Source: Pseudomonas sp. ATCC 13867 (GTDB taxonomy: Bacteria; Pseudomonadota; Gammaproteobacteria; Pseudomonadales; Pseudomonadaceae). From it: a stretch of DNA of 64,000 bases. Positions 47,645-57,331 of the stretch are shown here, piece by piece. Every line of letters starts with the position of its first letter. The stretch's first letter is position 1. The stretch spans positions 1,054,001 through 1,118,000 of the forward strand of contig NC_020829.1 of assembly GCF_000349845.1 (NCBI RefSeq). Direction: 5' to 3'. The position numbers were made by a program, and so were the translations under genes. The notes beneath the pieces were generated by a model. That model searched no databases. It worked only from the letters and a program-made list of their open reading frames with translations, and was not told the DNA's origin.

Positions 47645-49662
47645 CAGGCGATGCTTTTCAGCGGCACGGCGTGCGGTGCGCCGCCGGAGCGCTCGGCGAG
47701 GGCTTCGCGCAGGAAGAAGTCCAGCGTCTTGCCGATGGTCTCGGACAGCTCGACCGTGGGTTCCCAGTCCAGCAGGCGGCGGGCGTTCCTGATGCTCGGC
47801 TTGCGGTGCGACACGTCCTGGTAGCCGTCGCCATAGAAGCTGCGGCTTTCCACTTCGCGGAAGCCGGCGAAGGGCGGGAACTGGTCGCGCAGCGGGTGGG
47901 CCTCGAACTGGCGCAGCAGCTCTTCGCCGAGCTGGCGGATGCTGGCTTCGTTGTCCGGGTTGCCGATGTTGACGATCTGCCCGTCGCAGCGGCTGCCCTC
48001 GTTGTCGATGATGCGCGCCAGTGCTTCGATGCCGTCGTCCACGTCGGTGAAGCAGCGCTTCTGCGCGCCGCCGTCGACCAGGCGGATCGGCGTGCCTTCC
48101 ACCAGGTGCAGGATCAGTTGGGTGATGGCGCGCGAGCTGCCAATACGGGCCGAGTCCAGACGGTCCAGGCGCGGCCCCATCCAGTTGAACGGACGGAACA
48201 GCGTGAACTTCAGGCCCTTCTGCCCGTAGGCCCAGATGACCCGGTCGAGCAGTTGCTTGGAGACCGAGTAGATCCAGCGCTGCTTGTTGATCGGGCCGAC
48301 GATGAGGTTGGACTTGTCCTCGTCGAAGTTGGCGTCGGAGCACATGCCGTACACCTCGGAGGTCGAGGGGAAGATCACGCGCTTGCCGTACTTCACGCAG
48401 TAGCGGACCAGCTTGAGGTTTTCCTCGAAGTCCAGCTCGAACACGCGCAGCGGATTGCGGGTGTATTCGATGGGCGTGGCGATGGCCACCAGCGGCAGGA
48501 CCACGTCGCACTTCTTGATGTGGTACTCGATCCACTCGGTGTGGATGCTGATGTCGCCTTCGACGAAGTGGAAATCCGGGTTGGTGCGCAGGCGCTCGAT
48601 GGCGTCGGAGCCGATGTCCAGGCCGTAGACCTCGTAGTCGCCATCGCGCAGCAGGCGCTCGGAGAGGTGGTTGCCGATGAAGCCGTTGACGCCGAGGATC
48701 AGCACGCGGGTCTTGCGCTTGGCCTTGCGAGCGGCGCCGTGCAGGCGCGAGCCTTCCACCAGGCCCATTTCGCGGGCCAGTTGCGGACCGGCAAGGAACA
48801 GGCCGGCGTCGCCCTGCTGGCCGGAGCGGATTTCCAGGGCGTCTTCGCCGCAGGCGATGCGCAGCGGATCGACGCTGAGCACCGAGCCGGGCGCCTGGCC
48901 GCCATTGCCGCTGGCGACGCGGGAGCTCCAGACGATCAGCTTGCGCTCGCCCACGGGGGCGAAGGCGCCGGGGTAGGGCTGGGTCACCGCGCGGACCAGG
49001 TTGTGCAGTTCGCGGGCCGGACGCTGCCAGTCGATGGCGCCGTCGGCCGGGGTGCGGCGGCCGAAGTAGCTGGCGCGGGACTCGTCCTGGGCGACTTCGC
49101 TCAGCTCGCCCCTGGCCAGTTTCGCCAGCGCGTCGTCGAGCAGTTCGCGGGACGCCTGGCGCAGCTTGCCGTGGAGGATCAGGGCGGTGTCGTCCTCAGC
49201 GATCGCCACGCGCTGCTGGGCGAGGATGGCGCCGGCGTCGGGGCGCGTGACCATGCGGTGCAGGGTCACGCCGGTCTCGGTCTCGCCGTTGACCAGCACC
49301 CAGTTGGCCGGAGCGCGGCCCCGGTAGCGCGGCAGCAGCGAGCCATGCAGGTTGTAGGCGCCCTTGGCGGCGCAGGCCAGCAGCTCTTCGCTGAGCAGGT
49401 GGCGGTAGTAGAAGGAGAAGATGTACTGCGGCTGCAGCTCGCGGATGCGGGCGATCCACAGCGGGTGGTTGACGTCTTCCGGGGCATGCACGGGGATGCC
49501 GTGGCGTGCGCAGAGCTGCGCGACGGAACCGTAGAAGCGGTTTTCCTGCGGATCGTCGGCATGGGTGAAGACGGCGTCGATCCGGTAGCCGGCGGCGAGC
49601 AGGGCTTCGATGCCGGTACAGCCGATGTCGTGGTAGGCGAAGACGATGGTCTGCTGGGTCAT
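47644..49662 (-). CDS. arnA: Bifunctional UDP-glucuronate decarboxylase / UDP-Ara4N formyltransferase
   Basis: 672 aa. The N-terminal domain (1-305) is a methionyl-tRNA-formyltransferase-like formylase ([18 protein letters not shown]). The C-terminal domain (about 325-660) is an SDR decarboxylase with [15 protein letters not shown] and the [10 protein letters not shown] active site. The start at 49662 gives [14 protein letters not shown], the usual N terminus. It overlaps arnC by 4 bp. Confidence 0.95.
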   Translation of the reverse strand: MTQQTIVFAYHDIGCTGIEALLAAGYRIDAVFTHADDPQENRFYGSVAQLCARHGIPVHAPEDVNHPLWIARIRELQPQYIFSFYYRHLLSEELLACAAKGAYNLHGSLLPRYRGRAPANWVLVNGETETGVTLHRMVTRPDAGAILAQQRVAIAEDDTALILHGKLRQASRELLDDALAKLARGELSEVAQDESRASYFGRRTPADGAIDWQRPARELHNLVRAVTQPYPGAFAPVGERKLIVWSSRVASGNGGQAPGSVLSVDPLRIACGEDALEIRSGQQGDAGLFLAGPQLAREMGLVEGSRLHGAARKAKRKTRVLILGVNGFIGNHLSERLLRDGDYEVYGLDIGSDAIERLRTNPDFHFVEGDISIHTEWIEYHIKKCDVVLPLVAIATPIEYTRNPLRVFELDFEENLKLVRYCVKYGKRVIFPSTSEVYGMCSDANFDEDKSNLIVGPINKQRWIYSVSKQLLDRVIWAYGQKGLKFTLFRPFNWMGPRLDRLDSARIGSSRAITQLILHLVEGTPIRLVDGGAQKRCFTDVDDGIEALARIIDNEGSRCDGQIVNIGNPDNEASIRQLGEELLRQFEAHPLRDQFPPFAGFREVESRSFYGDGYQDVSHRKPSIRNARRLLDWEPTVELSETIGKTLDFFLREALAERSGGAPHAVPLKSIA

Positions 49663-50666
49663 GGCTGGAGGGACTCGAGAGAGGAAGACGGGGTGGTTGT
49701 GCGGGCTTCGAGCGCGGCCCGTGGGCGGACGACGCGCTCGATGAAGAAGCGCGGGCGGGCGCGCACGTCGTTGTACATGCGGCCCAGGTACTCGCCGAGC
49801 AGGCCCATGCCCACCAGTTGCACGCCGGTGAAGGTGAACAGCACGGCGAACAGCACGAACACGCCGTGGCCGGCCCAGGCGGCGCCGAAGACCAGGCGCA
49901 GGGCGAGCAGCAGCAGGGCGAAGCAGAAGCCGGCCAGCGCCATCGTGCCGCCCACCAGCGACAGCAGGCGCAGCGGCGTGGTGGTCATGCAGGTGACCAG
50001 GTCGAACATCAGGTTGATCAGGCGCATGAAGTCGTACTTCGACTCGCCGTGCTCGCGCTCGGCGTGGGCCACCAGGATCTCGCTGGTGTGGCGGGCGAAG
50101 CTGTTGGCCAGGATCGGGATGAAGGTGCTGCGCTCGCGGCAGGCGAGCATGGCCTTGACGATGCTCGCGCGGTAGGCGCGCAGCATGCAGCCATAGTCGC
50201 TCATGGCAACGCCGGTGGAGCGCTGCACGGCGAGGTTGATCAGCTTCGACGGCCAGCGGCGCAGGGCCGAGTCCTGGCGCTGCTGGCGCACGCTGCCGAC
50301 CACGTCGTAGCCCTGCGCGGCCTGCTCGACCAGGCGCGGGATTTCCTCCGGCGGGTTCTGCAGGTCGGCGTCCAGGGTGATCACCAGGTCGCCACGGCAT
50401 TCCTCGAAGCCGGCCATGATCGCCGCGTGCTGGCCGTAGTTGCGGTTGAGGATCACCGCCACGACGTGGCTGCCGGGAGCCTCGGCGGCCTCCAGGAGCA
50501 GGTCGGCGGAACTGTCGCGGCTGCCGTCGTCGATCAGGATGATCTCGTAGTCGCGGCCCAGCGTGTCGCAGGCCGCCGTGGTGCGGCGCAGCAACTCGGG
50601 CAGGCTGGCCTCTTCGTTGTACACCGGGATGACGATGGACACGCGGTTGATCGGATAGGGTTTCAC
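49659..50666 (-). CDS. arnC: Undecaprenyl-phosphate 4-deoxy-4-formamido-L-arabinose transferase
   Basis: 335 aa. GT-A glycosyltransferase ([29 protein letters not shown]) with two C-terminal membrane helices (about 235-295). Transfers L-Ara4FN to undecaprenyl phosphate. GTG start at 50666, 7 bp after the arnB stop. Confidence 0.94.
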   Translation of the reverse strand: MKPYPINRVSIVIPVYNEEASLPELLRRTTAACDTLGRDYEIILIDDGSRDSSADLLLEAAEAPGSHVVAVILNRNYGQHAAIMAGFEECRGDLVITLDADLQNPPEEIPRLVEQAAQGYDVVGSVRQQRQDSALRRWPSKLINLAVQRSTGVAMSDYGCMLRAYRASIVKAMLACRERSTFIPILANSFARHTSEILVAHAEREHGESKYDFMRLINLMFDLVTCMTTTPLRLLSLVGGTMALAGFCFALLLLALRLVFGAAWAGHGVFVLFAVLFTFTGVQLVGMGLLGEYLGRMYNDVRARPRFFIERVVRPRAALEARTTTPSSSLESLQP

Positions 50667-50673
50667 GATGGCG

Positions 50674-51813
50674 TCACCGGGTGAGGGTTTCGATGGCTTC
50701 CACCACGCGGTCGAGGTCGCCGCTGGTCATGTCGGGGAACAGCGGGATGGAGCACAGGCGCGCCGAGTTCCATTCGGTGTCGGGCAGGTGCACGTCGGGG
50801 AAGCGCTGGCGGTAGTAGCTGTGCAGGTGGCTGCCGATGAAGTGGATGCCGCTGCCGATACCGCGCTGCTGCAGGGCCTGCATGAAGCCGTCGCGGTCAA
50901 TGCCGCAGCGCTCGGCGTCGATGCGCAGGATGTACAGGTGCCAGGCGTGGTCGTGAGGCTGGTCCGGCACCGCCAGGGGCTCGACCGGCAGGCCGGCCAG
51001 GCGCTCCCGGTAGGCCGCCGCCAGTTCGGCGCGGCGCGCGTTGATCGCTGCCAGGCGGTCGAGCTGGACCAGGGCGATGGCCGCGTTGATGTCGGTGAGG
51101 TTGTACTTGAAGCCGGGCTCGATCACCTGGGCCTGGGGCTTGCGGCCGTGGGTCAGGCGGTCGTAGGCGTCCACGCCCAGGCCGTGGAACTTGAGCATGC
51201 GCACGCGATCGGCCAGGGCGTCGTCGTCGGTGACGAACATGCCGCCTTCGGCGCAGGTCATGTTCTTGATCGCGTGGAAGGAGAAGATCGCGGTGCCGCT
51301 CTGGCCGATGGGCCGGCCCCGGTAGCGGGTGCCGGCGGCGTGGGCGGCGTCTTCGATCACGGCGATGCCGTGGCGCTGCGCCAGCGCGTTGATCGGGTCC
51401 ATGTCGGCGGCGGCGCCGGCGTAGTGCACCGGGATGATGGCGCGGGTACGCGGGGTGATCGCCGCTTCGATGCGCGCGGCGTCGGTCATCAGGGTGTCGC
51501 GGTCGACATCGACGAACACCGGCGTGGCGCCGAGCAGGCAGATCATGTTGGCGGTGGACACCCAGGTCTGCGACGGGGTGATCACCTCGTCGCCCGGGCC
51601 GATGCCCAGCGCCAGCAGCGCCAGGTGCATGCCGCCGGTGGCCGAGGCCAGCGCCACGGCGTGCCGGCAGCCGATGGATTGAGCGAAGCGCTGTTCCAGT
51701 TCCTGGTTCTTCGGGCCGGTGGTGATCCAGCCTGAGCGCAGCACCTCGTTGACCGCCCGGATCTCCTCGTCACCGATGCCGGGGCGGGAGAAGGGGAGGA
51801 AGTTCATGTCCAT
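50674..51813 (-). CDS. arnB: UDP-4-amino-4-deoxy-L-arabinose aminotransferase
   Basis: 379 aa DegT/DnrJ-type PLP aminotransferase: [24 protein letters not shown], and the PLP lysine in [15 protein letters not shown]. First gene of arnBCADTEF-ugd. ATG 51813 has AGGA eight bases upstream; ATG 51807 is possible. A PmrA-type box lies 62 bp upstream. Confidence 0.95.
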   Translation of the reverse strand: MDMNFLPFSRPGIGDEEIRAVNEVLRSGWITTGPKNQELEQRFAQSIGCRHAVALASATGGMHLALLALGIGPGDEVITPSQTWVSTANMICLLGATPVFVDVDRDTLMTDAARIEAAITPRTRAIIPVHYAGAAADMDPINALAQRHGIAVIEDAAHAAGTRYRGRPIGQSGTAIFSFHAIKNMTCAEGGMFVTDDDALADRVRMLKFHGLGVDAYDRLTHGRKPQAQVIEPGFKYNLTDINAAIALVQLDRLAAINARRAELAAAYRERLAGLPVEPLAVPDQPHDHAWHLYILRIDAERCGIDRDGFMQALQQRGIGSGIHFIGSHLHSYYRQRFPDVHLPDTEWNSARLCSIPLFPDMTSGDLDRVVEAIETLTR

Positions 51814-51874
51814 GCGATGAGTCCTGACGGGCCGGGCCACGCTGCTTGAGTGCCGGAACGCTAGCGAGACGCTC

Positions 51875-51891
51875 GTTAAGAACCCGTTAAG
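51875..51891 (-). promoter_or_regulatory. PmrA box upstream of arnB
   Basis: On the minus strand CTTAAC-GGGTT-CTTAAC, a perfect direct repeat with 5-bp spacing, the PmrA recognition pattern (CTTAAN-5-CTTAAN). It lies 62-78 bp before the arnB start. Suggests induction of lipid A modification by PmrAB under low Mg or cationic peptides. Confidence 0.85.
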
Positions 51892-52105
51892 TACATGTGG
51901 TGAAACTGTCATCGCCGCTCTGCGACCGGGCCGCGCGGCTTGTCCGAGCTGGAGGCGGTCTGTCGGGAGTGTTCTGAAAACGACCTTTTGCTGTCGGTAA
52001 TCGCTGTTGAACACTCGTTCATCCTTGGCTATGGTGGCTCCACGCTCTGGCGGACAAAAACTCCAATACCCGCCGGACAAGCCGTCATTCGGATGAGGTC
52101 TTCGC

Positions 52106-54163
52106 ATGCGTTATTCGTCGCTTGTGGACAGGATGCTCGGACCCGGCGTCGCCGCCTGGGACATTCACTACGCGGCCATCGCCGCCCAGCGTGAAGGCCG
52201 GGACGTGATCGTCCTGAGCGTCGGCGACCCGGATTTCGCCACGCCGGACTTCATCACCGAGGCCGCCGTCACCTCGCTGCGCGCCGGCGATACCCACTAC
52301 AGCGACGTGGCCGGGCGCCCGGAGCTGCGCCAGGCCATCGCCGCGCTGCACGAGCGACGATGCGGGCAGGCGGTGGCGGCGGAAAACGTCATCGTCGTGG
52401 CCGGTGCGCAGAACGGTCTGTTCGCCGCCGCCATGTGCCTGCTGGAACAGGGCGACGAAGTCATCGTCTTCGACCCGGTGTACGTCACCTACGAGGCCAC
52501 CCTGAAATCCACCGGTGCCGTGCTGGTGCCGGTGCCGACCCGCGCCGAGCGGGGTTTCCGCCTCGACGCCGCGGACCTGGCCGCCGCCATCACCCCGCGC
52601 ACCAAGGCGATCTTCTTCGCCAACCCGAACAACCCCACCGGCGTCGTGCTCAACCGCGAGGAACTGCTGGCCATCGCCGAACTGGCCGGGGCCCACGATC
52701 TCTGGGTGGTGGTGGACGAGGTCTACGAGGGGCTGACCTTCGAACGCGAGCACCAGGGCTTCGCCGCGCTACCCGGCATGGCCGAGCGCACCCTGAGCAT
52801 CGGCAGCCTGTCGAAATCCCACGCCATGACCGGCTGGCGCGCCGGCTGGATCGTTGCCAACCCGACCCTGGTCGGGCACCTGGAAAACCTCGCGCTGAAC
52901 ATGCTGTACGGCCTGCCGGGCTTCGTGCAGGAAGCCGCGCGGGTGGCTGTCGAGCGGCACGATGAGGTGGTGTCGTCGATGCGCGGGATCTATCGCCGGC
53001 GTCGTGACCTGGTGGTTGCCGCGCTGAGCGATTGCCCGCGGGTAAAGGTGCTGAAGCCCGAGGCCGGCATGTTCGTGATGGTAGACGTGCGCGATACCGG
53101 GCTGAGTTCGCTGGACTTTTCCTGGCAGCTGTTCCACGCCACCGGTGTCTCGGTGCTCGACGCGGCGGCCTTCGGCCCGCAGGCGGAAGGCTTCGTGCGG
53201 CTGTCGTTCGGCCTGAGCGACGAGAGCATGGCCGAGGCGTGTGCGCGGATCATTCGGTTCGTTGAATCCCTTCCGACGAATGCAAAGTCTGCCCCTGTAG
53301 GAGCGAGCTTGCTCGCGAACGCTCTTGATGTTTCCGGTGCAGAGGCGGGTTCGCGAGCAAGCTCGCTCCTACAAGAGCCGCAGCAGCCCGCGAGCAAGCC
53401 CGTCATCGAAGTGCGCGATCTGCACAAGCGCTTCGGCGACTTCGAGGTGCTCAAGGGCGTGTCGCTGTCGGCGCGCGAGGGTGAGGTTATCTCGCTGATC
53501 GGCGCCAGCGGCTCGGGCAAGAGCACCCTGCTGCGCTGCATCAACATGCTGGAGATTCCCAACCAGGGCTCGGTCACCGTCAACGGCGAGACCATCGGCC
53601 TGACCCAGAACCGCCACGGCGAGCCGATGGTGGCCGACCAGAAGCAGCTCACCCGCATCCGCTCGCAACTGGGCATGGTGTTTCAGAGCTTCAACCTGTG
53701 GCCGCACCGCAGCGTGCTGGAGAACCTGATCGAGGCGCCGACCTTCGTCCTCCACGAGAGCAAGGCCGAGGCCCGCGAGCGCGCCGAGGCGCTGCTGGAA
53801 CGCGTCGGCCTGGCCGAGAAGCGCCATGAGTACCCGGCCTTCCTTTCCGGCGGCCAGCAGCAGCGCGTGGCCATTGCCCGTGCGCTGGCCGTGCGGCCGA
53901 AGGTGATGCTGTTCGACGAGCCGACCTCGGCATTGGACCCGGAGCTGGTGGGCGAGGTGCTGAAGGTGATCCGCTCGCTGGCGGAGGAAGGGCGGACCAT
54001 GATCCTGGTCACCCACGAGATGGCTTTCGCCCGCGACGTATCCAGCCATGTGGCGTTCCTCCACAAGGGCCTGATCGAGGAGGAGGGTACCGCCGAGGAG
54101 GTCTTCTCGCGGCCGCGCAGCGAGCGCTGCCGGCAGTTCGTCAACGCGCACCAGAATCGCTGA
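52106..54163 (+). CDS. Fused PLP aminotransferase and amino-acid ABC transporter ATPase, joined through a REPIN
   Basis: 685 codons in one frame. Residues 1-390 are a class I/II aminotransferase ([13 protein letters not shown] Lys in [16 protein letters not shown]). Residues about 430-685 are an ABC ATPase of the polar amino-acid family (Walker [12 protein letters not shown], signature [10 protein letters not shown], Walker [13 protein letters not shown]). The linker, about residues 395-425, is encoded by a complete REPIN (53297-53372) and reads GASLLA..ASSLLQ. No in-frame start with a ribosome site is seen for the ATPase; the first candidate is GTG 53410. ATG 52106 has GAGG upstream. In relatives the two are expected to be separate genes (inference). 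Confidence 0.85.
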   Translation: MRYSSLVDRMLGPGVAAWDIHYAAIAAQREGRDVIVLSVGDPDFATPDFITEAAVTSLRAGDTHYSDVAGRPELRQAIAALHERRCGQAVAAENVIVVAGAQNGLFAAAMCLLEQGDEVIVFDPVYVTYEATLKSTGAVLVPVPTRAERGFRLDAADLAAAITPRTKAIFFANPNNPTGVVLNREELLAIAELAGAHDLWVVVDEVYEGLTFEREHQGFAALPGMAERTLSIGSLSKSHAMTGWRAGWIVANPTLVGHLENLALNMLYGLPGFVQEAARVAVERHDEVVSSMRGIYRRRRDLVVAALSDCPRVKVLKPEAGMFVMVDVRDTGLSSLDFSWQLFHATGVSVLDAAAFGPQAEGFVRLSFGLSDESMAEACARIIRFVESLPTNAKSAPVGASLLANALDVSGAEAGSRASSLLQEPQQPASKPVIEVRDLHKRFGDFEVLKGVSLSAREGEVISLIGASGSGKSTLLRCINMLEIPNQGSVTVNGETIGLTQNRHGEPMVADQKQLTRIRSQLGMVFQSFNLWPHRSVLENLIEAPTFVLHESKAEARERAEALLERVGLAEKRHEYPAFLSGGQQQRVAIARALAVRPKVMLFDEPTSALDPELVGEVLKVIRSLAEEGRTMILVTHEMAFARDVSSHVAFLHKGLIEEEGTAEEVFSRPRSERCRQFVNAHQNR
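53297..53372. repeat. REPIN 8, inside a coding sequence
   Basis: Full inverted REP pair with 28-nt spacer, lying in the open frame between the aminotransferase and ATPase domains; it contributes about 25 codons with no stop. Confidence 0.93.
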
Positions 54164-54232
54164 CCGATGCCGCGCTGTCGGCGCATCGATGAGCGTGACC
54201 CAACACTCAATACAACAATGCAGGGGATCACG

Positions 54233-55018
54233 ATGAACAAGAAAGGTCTGTGCAATCTGATGGTGGGTGCGGCGATGCTGGTGGCCGGCGTGGCGAGTGC
54301 CCAGGCCGAGACGATCCGCTTCGCCCTGGCCGCCGAACCCTATCCGCCGTTCTCGCAGAAGCAGCCCGATGGCAGCTGGGTCGGCTTCGAGCCGGACCTG
54401 ATCCACAAGGTCTGCGCCGAGATGAAGGCGACCTGCGAGATCGACGAGGTGGCCTGGGACGGCATCATCCCGGCGCTGCTGGCGAAGAAGATCGACGTGA
54501 TCTTCAACTCGCTGTCGATCACCGATGAGCGCGAGAAGCAGATCGCCTTCAGCCGCCCCTACTACGACACCCCGGTGGCCGTTGCCGCGCCCCAGGCGGT
54601 GGACGTGCAGATCAGCCCCGAGGGGCTGAAGGGCAAGACCATCGGCGTGCAGATTTCCACCGTCAGCTCCAACTACCTGAAGAAGTACTACGAGAAGATC
54701 GCCGACGTGCGCTACTACGACACCCAGGACTCGGTGAACGCCGACCTGGTGGCCGGGCGCATCGACCTGATGATGGCCGACGGCATCGCCGTGGCGTCCT
54801 TCGTCAAGTCGCCGGACGCCCAGGCGGCCGGCATCGTCAACAAGGGCGAGGTGAAGTACGACCCGGTGTTCGGCCGTGGCGTCGGCGCCGGCCTGCGCAA
54901 GGGCGACACCGAGCTGAAGGCGAAGATGGACGAGGCCATCGGCAAACTGCTCGCCAGCGACGACTACAAGGCGCTGTCGGACAAGTACTTCGGCATGAGC
55001 GTCGCGCCCAAGCAGTGA
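54233..55018 (+). CDS. ABC transporter periplasmic amino-acid binding protein
   Basis: 261 aa SBP family 3. Signal peptide MNKKGLCNLMVGAAMLVAGVASAQAE, then IRFALAAEPYPPFSQK, GFEPDLIHKVC, and WDGIIPALLAKKIDVIFNSLSITDER, typical of lysine/arginine/ornithine- and octopine-type binding proteins. ATG 54233 follows AGGGGA. The ligand is probably a polar or basic amino acid or derivative (inference). Confidence 0.9.
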   Translation: MNKKGLCNLMVGAAMLVAGVASAQAETIRFALAAEPYPPFSQKQPDGSWVGFEPDLIHKVCAEMKATCEIDEVAWDGIIPALLAKKIDVIFNSLSITDEREKQIAFSRPYYDTPVAVAAPQAVDVQISPEGLKGKTIGVQISTVSSNYLKKYYEKIADVRYYDTQDSVNADLVAGRIDLMMADGIAVASFVKSPDAQAAGIVNKGEVKYDPVFGRGVGAGLRKGDTELKAKMDEAIGKLLASDDYKALSDKYFGMSVAPKQ

Positions 55019-55091
55019 TCCCGGAGTGAGCTGGACCCGTGCCCGCTGCGGGCACGGGGACGACCCTGAGCCTCCCAGCCTGGAGACGGCC

Positions 55092-55802
55092 ATGCAAAGC
55101 ATCTTCGACCTGATCGGCTTCGGCCCCACCGGCTGGGGCCCGGCCCTGCTCAAGGGGCTGCTGGTCACCCTGCAGATTTCCGTCGGCGCCTTTCTCGTCG
55201 GCCTGCTGATCGGCCTGGCCGCGGCCAGCGCCAAGATCGGCGGACCGCGCCCGCTGGCGATGCTCGCGCGCGGCTACACCACGCTGTGCCGGGCGGTGCC
55301 GGAGCTGCTGCTGATCCTGCTGCTGTTCTACGTCGGCTCCATGGGCCTGAACCAGTTCTTCGAGTGGCTCGGTTACGGCCAGGTGAAGCTCAACGGCATG
55401 ATGGTGGCCATCGTCGTGCTCGGTCTGGTGCAGGGCGCCTACGCCTCGGAAATCTTCCGTGGCGCCATCCAGTCGATTCCCTATGGCCAGATCGAAGCGG
55501 CGCGCGCCTACGGCATGCACGGCTTCGGCCTGTTCCGCCGGGTGACCCTGCCGATGATGGCGCCCAACGCGCTGGCTGGCATGGCCAACCTGTGGGTCAA
55601 CCTGATCAAGGACAGTGCGCTGATCAGTGTGGTGGGTACCAACGAGCTGCTCTACACCGCCAAGCAGGCCGCCGGTTCGACCCGTCACTACCTGACCTTC
55701 TACCTCACCGCGGCGGCGCTGTATTACGTGCTCACCGTGCTTTCCAACCTGTTCGCGGGCTACCTGGAGCGGCGCTTCCGCCGCTGGATTCCGGCGGTCT
55801 GA
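55092..55802 (+). CDS. Amino-acid ABC transporter permease 1
   Basis: 236 aa HisQ/HisM-type permease, five membrane helices. The EAA loop is EAARAYGMHGFGLFRRVTLPMMAPN. ATG 55092 has GGAGA upstream. Followed 13 bp later by the second permease. Confidence 0.92.
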   Translation: MQSIFDLIGFGPTGWGPALLKGLLVTLQISVGAFLVGLLIGLAAASAKIGGPRPLAMLARGYTTLCRAVPELLLILLLFYVGSMGLNQFFEWLGYGQVKLNGMMVAIVVLGLVQGAYASEIFRGAIQSIPYGQIEAARAYGMHGFGLFRRVTLPMMAPNALAGMANLWVNLIKDSALISVVGTNELLYTAKQAAGSTRHYLTFYLTAAALYYVLTVLSNLFAGYLERRFRRWIPAV

Positions 55803-55815
55803 ACGAGGCGCGGCG

Positions 55816-56565
55816 ATGAACGAACACTGGCTATTCGTCTATGGGGCCCTGCTGCTCAAGGGTCTGGGCACCACCCTGGTGATCCTGCTGATTTCCGCCA
55901 CGCTGGGCTTCGTGCTGGCGCTGGGTGTGGCGCTGGCGCGGATGTCGCGCAACTTCCTGGTCTCGCGCCTGGCGCTGGCGTACACCAGCGTGATTCGCGG
56001 CACGCCGCTGCTGGTGCAGATCTACATCTTCTACTACGGCCTGGGCAGCCTCTTCGCGCAGTTCCCGCTGATCCGTGGCAGCTTCCTCTGGCCGTATCTG
56101 CGCGATGGCTTCTGGTACATCGTGATAGCGCTCATCCTCTCGGTCGGCGCCTATGTCGGCGAGGTGGTTCGTGGCGGGCTGAAGGCTGTGCCGCGCGGCG
56201 AGCTGGAGGCCGCTTCGGCGTTCGGCATGAACCGCACACTGGTGCTTTACCGCGTATGGCTGCCACGGGCCATTCGCCTGCTGCTGCCGACCCTGGCAGG
56301 GGAGAGCGTGATGCTGCTCAAGTCCACTGCGCTGGCTTCCACCATCGCCGTGGTCGACCTGCTCGGCGCGGCCAACGTGGTGCGCGCGCAGACCTTCCAG
56401 GTCTATGAGCCGCTGCTGCTGGTGGCGGCGATCTACATCTGCCTGACCTTCATCATCGAGGCGCTGTTTGCCGTGCTGGAGCGCGCCACGCCGGTCCGCC
56501 GCGAGGCACAGAAGTCGACGCAGCGGAGCTGGCTGGGCAAGCGCAGGCCGCGCACGGCCGTTTGA
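55816..56565 (+). CDS. Amino-acid ABC transporter permease 2
   Basis: 249 aa HisM-like permease; EAA loop EAASAFGMNRTLVLYRVWLPRAIR, five membrane helices, basic C terminus. Pairs with the 55092 product to form the channel. It converges with the TetR gene, leaving one base between the two stops. Confidence 0.92.
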   Translation: MNEHWLFVYGALLLKGLGTTLVILLISATLGFVLALGVALARMSRNFLVSRLALAYTSVIRGTPLLVQIYIFYYGLGSLFAQFPLIRGSFLWPYLRDGFWYIVIALILSVGAYVGEVVRGGLKAVPRGELEAASAFGMNRTLVLYRVWLPRAIRLLLPTLAGESVMLLKSTALASTIAVVDLLGAANVVRAQTFQVYEPLLLVAAIYICLTFIIEALFAVLERATPVRREAQKSTQRSWLGKRRPRTAV

Positions 56566-56566
56566 G

Positions 56567-57190
56567 TCATGCGTAGGCTCCGCGCCTGAGCCCTTCCACC
56601 CAGCAGCGGCTGAGTTCGAGTCCGTCAGCGGCGCTGAAGGTGGTCGGATTCAGGCACCACTCCAGCCACAGTCCGTCGAGCATGGCGGAGAGACCGATGG
56701 CGGCGAGGCGCGGGCGCGCCACGCTGAAACCCTCGGCGCTGGCGAGTTCGCTGATGAGTTTTTCCAGGATCGCGAGGTAGCTGTGGTAGCCGCGCTCGTG
56801 CGCTTCGTTCACCGGCGGCGAGTGGCGGATCAGGCTCCAGAACACTACCCAGGGGCTGAGCAGGTCCGGGTCCAGCACCTGGGGCGAGAAGGACCCGGTG
56901 AGAAAGGCTTCCATGCGCGCGGCGGGGTCGTTGCCGACCGCGTCGACCTGCTGGTAGAGCGCCTGGGTGACCTCGCTGGCGAGGGTTTCGTAGGCCTGGG
57001 CGACCAGCGCGTCGATGCTGCCGAAGTGGTGGTTCACCAGGCCCACCGCGACGCCGGCTTCCTTGGCGATGCGACGCACCGAGATGCCCGCATGGCCATC
57101 GGCGACCAGGCACTTGAGGCAGGCGCGCACGAGGTGGTCGCGGCGTTCCTCGGGTGTGGTGCGCTGGGCTTTCTGGCGGGGGATATCCAA
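56567..57190 (-). CDS. TetR-family transcriptional regulator
   Basis: 207 aa. The HTH is ISVRRIAKEAGVAVGLVNHHFGSIDALV (about residues 34-62), and the ligand domain resembles BetI-type TetR_C_6. No ATG is available: TTG 57190 is the best start, with another TTG further upstream. It is divergent from the desuccinylase-like gene and convergent with the permeases, so it probably controls this uptake and catabolism cluster. Confidence 0.85.
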   Translation of the reverse strand: MDIPRQKAQRTTPEERRDHLVRACLKCLVADGHAGISVRRIAKEAGVAVGLVNHHFGSIDALVAQAYETLASEVTQALYQQVDAVGNDPAARMEAFLTGSFSPQVLDPDLLSPWVVFWSLIRHSPPVNEAHERGYHSYLAILEKLISELASAEGFSVARPRLAAIGLSAMLDGLWLEWCLNPTTFSAADGLELSRCWVEGLRRGAYA

Positions 57191-57291
57191 GGGCGGGCGT
57201 CCTGTGTTGCGGGGTGCCGGCAAGCGGCGAACGGTTTCGATACTAGGAGGCGACGAGGAAGATTTCCACGGGCCTTTTGGATAGAGAGCCG

Positions 57292-57319
57292 ACAGAGACC
57301 AGACAGAGGCCAAACAGAG
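57292..57319 (+). promoter_or_regulatory. Three ACAGAG direct repeats at 11-bp spacing
   Basis: ACAGAG at 57292, 57303 and 57314, exactly one helical turn apart, directly before the desuccinylase-like start (57332) and partly overlapping its ribosome site. Possible operator or unusual leader. Not a usual TetR palindrome. Confidence 0.4.
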
Positions 57320-57331
57320 GAGAGAAGACAG

